Position numbers and translations under genes: made by a program
Source: Rhizobium sp. LC145
GTDB lineage: Bacteria; Pseudomonadota; Alphaproteobacteria; Rhizobiales; Rhizobiaceae
Length of the DNA stretch: 64,000 nucleotides
NCBI RefSeq assembly: GCF_001005825.1
Contig: NZ_LBHV01000002.1
Span: forward strand, 124,001 to 188,000
Reading direction: 5' to 3'
The notes under the pieces: generated by a model
What the model saw: only the letters and a program-made list of their open reading frames with translations
Told to the model about the DNA's origin: nothing
Database searches by the model: none
In this document: piece after piece, positions 56,840-64,000 of the stretch
Numbering within the stretch: position 1 is the first letter of the stretch
How the letters are laid out: the number at the start of each line of letters is the position of its first letter

Positions 56840-58564
56840 ATGTCCGTGGCAATGTTTTCCTCCACACATTTGAATGAGATGCGCAGACAGGCAAAGGTGA
56901 GTTTTAAGCCTCTTGCATCCCCGCACCCCCCCGTCGTCCTTTTCTTCTCGTGTTCAGACGGTAGGGCCAGGGCGCAGGTAATAACGGCAACCGGCTCATC
57001 CTTCGAGTCCAGCTGGCAGAAGGGAATGGCGGCTATCCGTGAGTTGGCTTTGAAACTTGATCGCCCTTTGCGGTGGTTGCGGGTGGACTGGCCGGGCGAG
57101 GTTCACAAGGTTAACTGGGCTGGGCTTCGAGAGCTACTCTCGTCAACAAAACGCAACTATTTCCGCCTCGGTTTGGCACTTGATGAGGGTTTCTCCTGTG
57201 CCTTCCTGGAGCAGGAATTAAATGCCAACGCCATGCTCTATGGTGGCAAAGGAATTGACACCGCAACCTTGAATGAGAAGAATTTTCTGATCTACTTCAG
57301 GTCACGATTTCCGGGACTGCCGGAACCGGATTTTTGCAGCAGCCAGCCGATTTACCTGTTTTCCGGCGCCGGCCTGTTTCTGGATGGCGACGACATTTTT
57401 CCTCTGCATCCTACGGGTCTTAAGGCGGGCCGTCGAGTGGTGGGCGAGGCCGGAATACCTTTGCTTTCCTCGCTGATTTCCGACGCATCGCGCTATCTGA
57501 CCAGGCAGGTTTGCCCAGACGGACTTTTCGTCTACGGCTATCACCCTTGCTTCGACCGACAGATCAACGCCTACAATACGCTGCGACACGCCAGCACGAC
57601 CTACGCGATGATCGAAGCTTATGAACTCACACAAGATGAGGAGCTTCGGTGCGCGATCGAGCGGTCCCTTAAAAAGATGACGCACGACTTCATCAAGCAG
57701 GTCGATCTGGCAGATGGCACGCCAGCGGCCTTCCTTACGGAGCGCAACCTTGAAATCAAGCTAGGTGGCAATGCGGTTGCACTGCTGGCACTTGCCAAAC
57801 ATGCTCAGGTGTTTGGAACCGAGGCGAATGCCGCCTTGATGGCCAGACTCGCGGAAGGCATTTGCTTCATGCAGGATCGCAAAAGCGGTGCGTTTCGTCA
57901 TGTGCTCATGTTTCCCACACTTGAAACCCGTGAGCAATATCGGACCATTTACTACGAGGGAGAGGCGGCTTTTGCTCTGATGCGGCTCTATGAGCTCACC
58001 GGTGATCAAAAATGGCTTGATTCCGTCGAAATGGCATTTGGGCACTTTATCGCGAACAATTATGCACGACATCACGATCATTGGCTGGGATATTGCGTCA
58101 ATGAACTGACACGATATCGGCCGCGCGAAGAGTATTTCCGTTTCGCGATAGACAATGTGGCCGACTATCTGGATTTCGTAGCAACACGCATTACCACCTT
58201 TCCAACGCTGCTGGAGTTGATGATGGCGACATCGCAAACGCTGACGCGCTTGAACTCACTTCCCGGACTTCGTCATCTGCTCGGGCTTGTTGATCTGAAG
58301 AAATTTGAAAAGGCCTTGGACAAACGCGTCCACCACCTGCTCAACGGCCATTTTTGGCCGGAATATGCGATGTTTATGCGAAATCCGGAGCGCATATTGG
58401 GCTCGTTCTTCATACGGCATCATGCGTTTCGTGTTCGCATAGACGATGTTGAACATTATCTTTCAGGCCTGATTGCCTACAAAGCATATCTCGAGAAGCA
58501 GATTTTGCGGCGATTGGGAGGAGGAGAAGAGAGTGGTCCGCAGCGTTTGGCAACTGTGGCCTGA
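56840..58564 (+). CDS. Uncharacterised protein with alpha/alpha-toroid-like C-terminal half
   Basis: 574 residues beginning three bases after the HlyD stop (TGAGAGATG). The first 190 or so residues are of unknown fold (VVLFFSCSDGRARAQVITATG, LRWLRVDWPGEVH, NKRNYFRLGLAL-like). From about 240 the pattern is of paired helices: LRHASTTYAMIEAYELTQDEEL, KLGGNAVALLALAKH, YYEGEAAFALMRLYELTGDQKWLDSV and HHDHWLGYCVNELT. This resembles six-hairpin or lanthionine-cyclase-like (alpha/alpha) barrels. There is no signal peptide, so it is probably cytosolic. Its place in the secretion operon suggests it modifies or processes the adhesin or a linked glycan; this is inference. Confidence 0.65.
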   Translation: MSVAMFSSTHLNEMRRQAKVSFKPLASPHPPVVLFFSCSDGRARAQVITATGSSFESSWQKGMAAIRELALKLDRPLRWLRVDWPGEVHKVNWAGLRELLSSTKRNYFRLGLALDEGFSCAFLEQELNANAMLYGGKGIDTATLNEKNFLIYFRSRFPGLPEPDFCSSQPIYLFSGAGLFLDGDDIFPLHPTGLKAGRRVVGEAGIPLLSSLISDASRYLTRQVCPDGLFVYGYHPCFDRQINAYNTLRHASTTYAMIEAYELTQDEELRCAIERSLKKMTHDFIKQVDLADGTPAAFLTERNLEIKLGGNAVALLALAKHAQVFGTEANAALMARLAEGICFMQDRKSGAFRHVLMFPTLETREQYRTIYYEGEAAFALMRLYELTGDQKWLDSVEMAFGHFIANNYARHHDHWLGYCVNELTRYRPREEYFRFAIDNVADYLDFVATRITTFPTLLELMMATSQTLTRLNSLPGLRHLLGLVDLKKFEKALDKRVHHLLNGHFWPEYAMFMRNPERILGSFFIRHHAFRVRIDDVEHYLSGLIAYKAYLEKQILRRLGGGEESGPQRLATVA

Positions 58565-59002
58565 CAACGCCCTAGCCCGAGTGATCTCGAATGCTCCGCC
58601 TGCGGTTTATTGAGCTTAGGCATCGGCCAGCAACCGCATGACCTGTCAGAAAGACCAGCCATCAAAAAGAGAGAGGCCCGCGCCAGGCTGCCAAGCAGGG
58701 TATGGACCTCTCTACCGTCGAGATTGGGGTTTGGGGGAACGGCAGCCATATACTGCTGCTTAAGTGTTATCGGAGCTATCCTCAAAATTGAGGGGCTTGG
58801 CTGCCGAACATGATTGGGCGCCAACGCCCGTTCCCGGCGACAGCACTGATCTTTTCGCCTCGATTTCATGACAAAATTGAAAATTCGCTGAAAAGCGATT
58901 TCACATCACTGACACCGACCTCTCCTAAAGACGGCGCCAGAACGGCTGCCGGTCTCCATCGCGATCGTGCCGCAGCCAGGACCAGACCTGCGGAGCAGAA
59001 CC
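58565..59002. other. Intergenic region between secretion operon and phosphoesterase operon
   Basis: 438 bases without a convincing gene. Several short inverted repeats are present, including AGAGAGG/CCTCTCT (58670-58676 and 58707-58713) and CCTCAA-AA-TTGAGG (58780-58793) nested inside GGCAGCC/GGCTGCC (58741-58747 and 58799-58805). These could end the secretion transcript or bind a regulator, but none has a U-tract. Confidence 0.4.
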
Positions 59003-59830
59003 GTGAAGATCATTCAGATCACCGATACCCATTTCAGCGCCCTGAAACCTCATTTCAATGGCAACTGGGAACCGCTCCGGCAATGGATCGAAGACCAGAA
59101 GCCTGATCTGGTCATCCATACCGGTGATCTTTCAGTCGATGGTGCCGGATACGAGGAAGATATCATCTTTGCGGCCGATCTGATCCGCCAGCTCTCCGTC
59201 CCGGTATTGCTTGTGCCGGGCAATCACGATGTCGGACATTTCTGCGCGCCGACGCAGCCCGTAACCACGGATCGCCTTGACCGCTGGCGCCGCCTTGTCG
59301 GCCCCGATCGCTGGTTCGAGGACCGCGCAGAATGGCGCTTGATCGGACTCAACAGCCTGCTTGTCGGTCTTAATGACGAAGAGGATGCGGCGCAGATGAC
59401 CTGGTTTGAGGAGGCGCTTGCCTCCCGCGAACAGCGCCGCGTCGCGATCTTCGCACATAAGCCCCTTTTCGTGGACGATCCGCTGGAGGGCGAGACTGGC
59501 TATTGGGGTGTGCCGCAGGCGCTGCGGAGGCACTTCTTCGATCTTATGCGCCAGAACGAAGTGATGCTTTTCGCGAGCGGTCACCTGCATTGGAGCTGGG
59601 CGGGCAACCATGAGGCTCTCTCCCTCGTGTGGGCGCCGCCCGCCTCTTTCATCCTGGGAGATCTGGAGCGGGTCATGCCGGGCGAGCGACTCGTCGGTGC
59701 CGCCGTTCACGAGCTCGGCGAGAAGGTGGAAAGCCGGCTGGTCTCCGTTCCAGGGCTGATCCCATACCTGCTCGATGATGTCGTGGAGGAGGTCTATCCG
59801 CAGGCTGCAAAGAAGGTGGCCGCCGAATGA
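59003..59830 (+). CDS. Calcineurin-like metallophosphoesterase (GpdQ/CpdA type)
   Basis: 275 residues from a GTG at 59003 (GGAG upstream) that gives VKIIQITDTHFS; a GTG at 58967 is in frame. The two-metal motifs appear in order: DTH, HTGDLSVDG, VPGNHDVG, FAHKP and SGHLHWSW. Relatives hydrolyse phosphodiesters such as glycerophosphodiesters or cyclic nucleotides. It overlaps the next gene, an importer ATPase, by four bases (ATGA). The pairing suggests cleavage of an imported phosphodiester in the cytoplasm, as no signal peptide is present. Confidence 0.83.
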   Translation: MKIIQITDTHFSALKPHFNGNWEPLRQWIEDQKPDLVIHTGDLSVDGAGYEEDIIFAADLIRQLSVPVLLVPGNHDVGHFCAPTQPVTTDRLDRWRRLVGPDRWFEDRAEWRLIGLNSLLVGLNDEEDAAQMTWFEEALASREQRRVAIFAHKPLFVDDPLEGETGYWGVPQALRRHFFDLMRQNEVMLFASGHLHWSWAGNHEALSLVWAPPASFILGDLERVMPGERLVGAAVHELGEKVESRLVSVPGLIPYLLDDVVEEVYPQAAKKVAAE

Positions 59831-60981
59831 GTGTTCTTTCCCTCGACGGCATCACCAAGTCCTTTGGCGGCAACGCAATCCTCAAGGGTGTCAGCCTTGA
59901 GGCCGATCCCGGGGAATTCATCGCGCTGGTCGGCCCGTCGGGCTGCGGCAAGAGCACGCTCCTTCGCATCGTCGCCGGCCTGGAGCATGCCGATGGCGGT
60001 ACGATCACGCTTGGCGGACGCGATCTCTCGTCGCTGAGAGCAGCCGACCGCAACGTGGCCATGGTGTTTCAATCCTACGCGCTTTATCCGCATCTGACGG
60101 CGGCCGCGAACATCGCCGTTCCGCTTGCTATGCGCCGGCTGACGACATGGCAGCGCATGCCGTTCATCGGCTCTTTCCTTCCTGGGCAGAAACAGATCCG
60201 CGCCGGCATCCGCCGGGAGGTTGAGGCGATGGCCGCCTCCCTCAAGATCAATCACCTCCTCGACCGCAAGCCGGGACAGATGTCGGGCGGTCAGCGTCAG
60301 CGCGTCGCGCTTGCGAGGGCCATGGTGCGTCACCCCGGTCTGTTCCTGATGGACGAGCCGCTCTCGAACCTCGACGCCAACCTTCGCGTCCATGCCCGTG
60401 GCGAGATCGTGGAACTGCACCGGAAATCCGGCGTGCCGGCACTCTACGTCACGCACGACCAGTCTGAAGCACTCTCCATGGCAAGCCGCGTTGCGGTCAT
60501 GATCGGCGGCCAGCTGCTGCAGCTTGCCACACCGCAGGCGATCTACGACGATCCCGCTCACATCGAGGTAGCCCGTTTCATTGGCCAGCCCCGCATCAAT
60601 CTGCTGCCGGCGAAGGTCGGTGCCGGAGGTCGCGTGCAATTCGGCCCAATTGCGCTGTGTTCACCTGAGCTGGCCACTGGAGCCGAGGTGACGATCGGCA
60701 TCCGCCCGGAATTCGTCGGGTTGGTGGAGACATCCGGCCTTCCGGCTAGGGTGCAGCGCCTGGAATTCCTGGGTTCCGAAGTGACCGCTTTCGCGCGGCT
60801 CAACGCGATCGGCGAGACAGTCGTGATGAAGTTGACGCCTTCCGAAGCGAAAGGGATTGGCGCCGGCCAGCCGGTCCATCTCGCCATGCAGCCTGAAAAG
60901 GCCATGGTTTTTGACGGAGATGGCAGGCGATTGGCCGTGCAGGCGGAAGTGGCGCTTATTCCGGAGCGATCCCATGGCTGA
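59827..60981 (+). CDS. ABC importer ATP-binding protein (UgpC type)
   Basis: 384 residues. Walker A is GPSGCGKST, the Q-loop is [13 protein letters not shown], the signature is [17 protein letters not shown], Walker B is [13 protein letters not shown] and the H-loop is VTHDQSEALSMA. A roughly 25-residue insertion (RRLTTWQRMPFIGSFLPGQK) between Q-loop and signature makes it longer than the paralogue at 37012. The C-terminal part holds the TOBE domain (IGIRPEFVGLV). It overlaps both neighbours (four and eight bases). Confidence 0.9.
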   Translation: MSVLSLDGITKSFGGNAILKGVSLEADPGEFIALVGPSGCGKSTLLRIVAGLEHADGGTITLGGRDLSSLRAADRNVAMVFQSYALYPHLTAAANIAVPLAMRRLTTWQRMPFIGSFLPGQKQIRAGIRREVEAMAASLKINHLLDRKPGQMSGGQRQRVALARAMVRHPGLFLMDEPLSNLDANLRVHARGEIVELHRKSGVPALYVTHDQSEALSMASRVAVMIGGQLLQLATPQAIYDDPAHIEVARFIGQPRINLLPAKVGAGGRVQFGPIALCSPELATGAEVTIGIRPEFVGLVETSGLPARVQRLEFLGSEVTAFARLNAIGETVVMKLTPSEAKGIGAGQPVHLAMQPEKAMVFDGDGRRLAVQAEVALIPERSHG

Positions 60982-61906
60982 CGCGACGGCGGACCTGCAT
61001 TTCACATCGGCGGAAGTGGCGCAGTGCAAGGCGGCCACGCGCGAAGCCCGCATCGCCTGGCTGCTCGCCGCGCCAGCGCTCGTTCTGATGACGCTCTTCA
61101 TCATCCTGCCGGTCGTCGCGGTCCTTGTTCTCGGCTTTACCGATTTCGAACTGGGATATGACGACTTCCGTTTCGTGGGCTTCGAAAACTACGCGGAACT
61201 GTTTTCCGACCGGACGTTTCGCATATCGCTGTGGAATACCTTGGCCTATGCCGCGATCGTCACGCCGTTTTCGATCCTGATCGGGCTCGGCATCGCCATG
61301 CTGATCGAGAGCGAGACGAAAGGGCGAGCTTTCTTCCGCACGATCTATTTCCTGCCCGTCGCATCGCTTCTCGTCGCTATGGCGACCGTCTGGCAATATA
61401 TGCTGCATCCGAGCATCGGGCCGGTCAACATGGCGCTCGCGCTCTTCGGCATCCAAGGGCCGAACTGGCTCGGCTCATCCAGCACCGTATTGTTGAGCCT
61501 GGCCATTGTCGGCATCTGGCAGTCGGTCGGCTTCAATATGGTGCTGTTTCTCGCGGGTCTCACCGCCATTCCCCGCGAGCTCTATGCCGCGGCGGAGGTG
61601 GATGGCGCCCGTTCGGCCTTCGATCGGTTTCGCCTCGTCACGTGGCCGATGCTCGGGCCGACCACGCTCTTCGTCGTCGTCATTAGCATCATAAATTCCG
61701 TCAAGGTGTTCGAGACGGTGAAGACACTGACAGAGGGCGGGCCCAACAAGGCTTCCGAAGTGCTGCTCTTCACCATCTACCAGGAGGGCTTCGTCTATCT
61801 GCGCGTTGGCTACGCCTCTGCCATGACGGTGGTCTTCCTCGCCATTCTCGTGGCGCTGATGTTCCTCCAATACCGTGTCCTCGACCGCCAGGTGCATTAC
61901 TCATGA
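60974..61906 (+). CDS. ABC importer permease 1 (UgpA/MalF type)
   Basis: 310 residues from the ATG at 60974, which overlaps the ATPase stop by eight bases. There are six hydrophobic segments; the EAA loop reads PRELYAAAEVDGARSAFDRFRLVTWPMLGP, and LTEGGPNKASEVLLFTIYQEGF is the late conserved block of UgpA-like proteins. It pairs with the next permease. Confidence 0.9.
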   Translation: MADATADLHFTSAEVAQCKAATREARIAWLLAAPALVLMTLFIILPVVAVLVLGFTDFELGYDDFRFVGFENYAELFSDRTFRISLWNTLAYAAIVTPFSILIGLGIAMLIESETKGRAFFRTIYFLPVASLLVAMATVWQYMLHPSIGPVNMALALFGIQGPNWLGSSSTVLLSLAIVGIWQSVGFNMVLFLAGLTAIPRELYAAAEVDGARSAFDRFRLVTWPMLGPTTLFVVVISIINSVKVFETVKTLTEGGPNKASEVLLFTIYQEGFVYLRVGYASAMTVVFLAILVALMFLQYRVLDRQVHYS

Positions 61907-62739
61907 ACCAGTCGCGTCTTTCGATCGGCCGCATCATCCGTTTCGGTCTGCTTTCCCTCGGCGCTCTCGTCTTCGCCGCGCCCTACATCTTCATGATCTC
62001 CACGGCTGGCAAGTCGCAGAGCGAGATATTCTCTTCCTCGCTGTCGCTCGTCCCCGAAACCTGGAGCTACGGCGCCAATGTCATGAAGGCCCTGACGCGG
62101 GTATCCATGCCGACGCTGCTCCTGAACGGGCTGATCGTGTGCGGGCTCATCCTCGTCATCCAGGTCGTGGTCGCCATCCCTTGCGCCTATGCCACCGCCA
62201 AGCTGAAGTTTCGCGCGGCAAAGGCCATGATGGGCCTGGTGATGCTCGGGTTGCTGGTTCCGATCCACGCCACCGCCTTACCCCTTTATGTCGCCTTCGA
62301 CCGGCTGGCGATATTGAACAGCTACACGGCGCTCGTTGCTCCGTTCTCGATCTCCGTCTTCGCGATCTTCCTGTTCTTGCAGTTCTTCCGCGCCATGCCG
62401 GACGATCTGATCCACGCGGCAAGGCTGGACGGTATGTCGGAGGCCGGCATCGTCGCGCGGGTGATCGTGCCGAACGCCTGGCCCGCCATCACCGCCTTTG
62501 CGATCTTCTCCGTCGTGGCGCATTGGAACGACCTGTTCTGGCCGCTGATCGTCGTCACCAACCAGAACTACGCACCCCCGCCGCTCGGCCTGCTCTATTT
62601 TCGCGCTGCCGAGGCCGGAGACGATTACGGCGCGCTGATGGCCGCAACCCTCATCATCACCCTTCCCCTGGTGCTCGCATTTCTCGCCGCACAGAAACGC
62701 TTCATCGAGGGCATCACCATGACCGGTCTCAAAGGCTGA
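61903..62739 (+). CDS. ABC importer permease 2 (UgpE/MalG type)
   Basis: 278 residues, overlapping permease 1 by four bases (ATGA). It has six hydrophobic segments, with the UgpE-like MLGLLVPIHATALPLYVAF and the EAA motif DDLIHAARLDGMSEAGIVARVIVPNAWP. Together with the preceding genes it forms a carbohydrate-uptake-1 importer. Confidence 0.9.
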   Translation: MNQSRLSIGRIIRFGLLSLGALVFAAPYIFMISTAGKSQSEIFSSSLSLVPETWSYGANVMKALTRVSMPTLLLNGLIVCGLILVIQVVVAIPCAYATAKLKFRAAKAMMGLVMLGLLVPIHATALPLYVAFDRLAILNSYTALVAPFSISVFAIFLFLQFFRAMPDDLIHAARLDGMSEAGIVARVIVPNAWPAITAFAIFSVVAHWNDLFWPLIVVTNQNYAPPPLGLLYFRAAEAGDDYGALMAATLIITLPLVLAFLAAQKRFIEGITMTGLKG

Positions 62740-62779
62740 CCGGTTTTTCTTCACCATCGTCAACACAGGAAACCGTGCC

Positions 62780-64000
62780 ATGAAATTCATCAGACACGCT
62801 CTTGCCGCAGCGGCAGTTTCGGCAGCGATCACGCTTCCGGCCCATGCCGAAACCACCCTGACCGTGCACTACCCGATGCCGGGCTTCTTCAAGGATGTGA
62901 TGGACAACATCTCCAAGAAGTTCATGGAGGAAAATCCGGACATCAAGATCCAGTTCGCCAATCCTTCCGCGACCTATGAGGAAGGCATCCAGACGATCAT
63001 GCGCCAGGCCGGCACGGCGGAAATGCCGGATATCACCTTCATCGGATTGAACCGCCTGCGCATGGTTAACGAGCGCGACATTCCGGTCGATCTCGCGCCT
63101 TTCATCGCCGCCGACGGCAACATGGCCGAGCAGGGTTTTTCCGATAACATCCTGAAGCTGGCCCAGGTCAACGGCAAGCAGGTGGGCCTTGCTTTCGCGA
63201 CCTCCAATCCGATCATGTACTATAATGCCGATCTGGTGCGCAAAGCGGGCGGCGATCCGGAAAATCCACCGAAGACCTGGGATGAGGTCATCGAGCTTGC
63301 CACCAAGATCAAGGCGCTCGGCGATGGCGTGGAAGGTATCGACTTTCGCTGGCAGGGCGACGACTGGATGTTCTCGGCCCTCCTGTTCGGCGCCGGCGGC
63401 ACCATGCTGAGCCCGGACGAGAAGACCGTGGCCTTCAATGACGAACACGGTAAGAAGGCGGTAGCGGTGCTGGAAAACATGGTGAAGTCGGGAGCGTTGC
63501 CGGTCTTCACCAAGCAGGCTGGCGAACAGGCTTTTGTCGCGGGCAAGGTCGGCTTTGCCTTCCAGACCACCGGCGCGCTGCGCAACACGATCAAGAGCGT
63601 CGGAGACAAGTTCGATCTGCGCACCTCCAAGATCCCGCTGATCGATGCGGCAAATGGTAAGCTGCCGACCGGCGGCAATGCCGTCGTCATCCTCACCCGC
63701 GACGCAGAGAAGCAGAAGGCCGCCTGGACGTTCGCCAAATTCGCCGCCGGTCCTTATGGCGCCTCCGTCGTGGTTCCCGGCACGGGCTATGTGCCGAACA
63801 ATGAGCTGGCCGCGAAATCTGCGGAATACCTCGGCGATTTCTACAACGAAAACCCCCTTTTCGTTGCCGGCCTTTCACAGATGGACCGCATGATCCCCTG
63901 GTATTCCTTCCCCGGCTCCAACGGCGTGAAGGTTACCCAGACGATCGTTGAAAACCTGTCGCGCGTCGTCGAACAGCAGGCGACGGGCGAGGAAGCACTG
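62780..64000 (+). CDS. ABC importer solute-binding protein (5' part; runs off the window)
   Basis: The frame is open from the ATG at 62780 to the last base, 407 codons without a stop, and AGGA lies upstream. A signal peptide (MKFIRHALAAAAVSAAITLPAHA) is followed by a family-1 binding protein fold: TLTVHYPMPGFFKDVMDNIS, PDITFIGLNRLRMVNE, LAFATSNPIMYYNADLVRK, GFAFQTTGALRN and WTFAKFAAGPYGA. The tail FPGSNGVKVTQTIVENLSRVVE resembles UgpB-type proteins. With the phosphoesterase in the same operon, a phosphorylated polyol or phosphodiester is a candidate ligand. Confidence 0.88.
   Translation, partial: MKFIRHALAAAAVSAAITLPAHAETTLTVHYPMPGFFKDVMDNISKKFMEENPDIKIQFANPSATYEEGIQTIMRQAGTAEMPDITFIGLNRLRMVNERDIPVDLAPFIAADGNMAEQGFSDNILKLAQVNGKQVGLAFATSNPIMYYNADLVRKAGGDPENPPKTWDEVIELATKIKALGDGVEGIDFRWQGDDWMFSALLFGAGGTMLSPDEKTVAFNDEHGKKAVAVLENMVKSGALPVFTKQAGEQAFVAGKVGFAFQTTGALRNTIKSVGDKFDLRTSKIPLIDAANGKLPTGGNAVVILTRDAEKQKAAWTFAKFAAGPYGASVVVPGTGYVPNNELAAKSAEYLGDFYNENPLFVAGLSQMDRMIPWYSFPGSNGVKVTQTIVENLSRVVEQQATGEEAL

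Noticed and set aside
58810..59106. Plus-strand frame of 98 codons before the phosphoesterase
   Set aside because: It overlaps the phosphoesterase start in another frame and has no supporting motif or ribosome site.

Overview
The window looks like chromosome or megaplasmid sequence from a high-GC alphaproteobacterium, most likely of the Rhizobiaceae. The evidence is many ABC sugar importers with cognate catabolic enzymes, an Otn-type tetronate pathway, a ribitol-type SDR plus FGGY kinase, a DUF6665-type small protein and a BapA-like type I secreted surface protein. This is inferred from protein families only; no rRNA or other phylogenetic marker is present. I saw no tRNA, rRNA, CRISPR array or intact insertion sequence.

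Layout. 1-2023: 3' end of a tetronate-catabolism operon (otnC partial, otnI, SDR). 2313-14746: surface-glycan region with a pyruvyltransferase-like protein, an MsbA-like exporter, UDP-galactopyranose mutase, a GT25 enzyme, a DUF707 protein, a GT4-GT2 fusion, an O-acyltransferase and a DUF4422 protein. 14881-21840: ribitol/pentitol import and catabolism under a divergent LacI regulator with two stacked operator-like sites. 21854-26554: DUF6665 protein, lipoprotein L,D-transpeptidase, a low-GC TylF-type methyltransferase, a uracil/xanthine permease and an ankyrin-repeat protein. 26627-32461: TetR-RND efflux operon and a divergent alpha/beta hydrolase. 33044-44216: a large sugar-acid locus with dgoK, two enolase-superfamily dehydratases, an IclR regulator fused to an SMP-30 lactonase, an SDR, an ABC importer and a DapA-family lyase. 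These fit an oxidative non-phosphorylated sugar route (dehydrogenase, lactonase, dehydratase, kinase or aldolase). Two inverted repeats of the same 6-3-6 design are candidate IclR operators.

44256-58564 is the most unusual part. A MurF-like amide ligase and an anchored alpha/beta hydrolase, translationally coupled, are divergent from a TolC-like lipoprotein, a 1409-residue BapA-like protein with 187 uninterrupted Asp-Ala dipeptides, a dedicated type I secretion ABC protein and HlyD-type adaptor, and a 574-residue protein with an alpha/alpha-toroid-like C-terminal half. I infer a secretion system for a highly acidic surface protein with a possible amide-type modification step; the modification is speculative.

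59003-64000: a metallophosphoesterase in one operon with a Ugp-like ABC importer, which suggests uptake and cleavage of a phosphodiester or sugar-phosphate. The substrate-binding gene runs off the window end.
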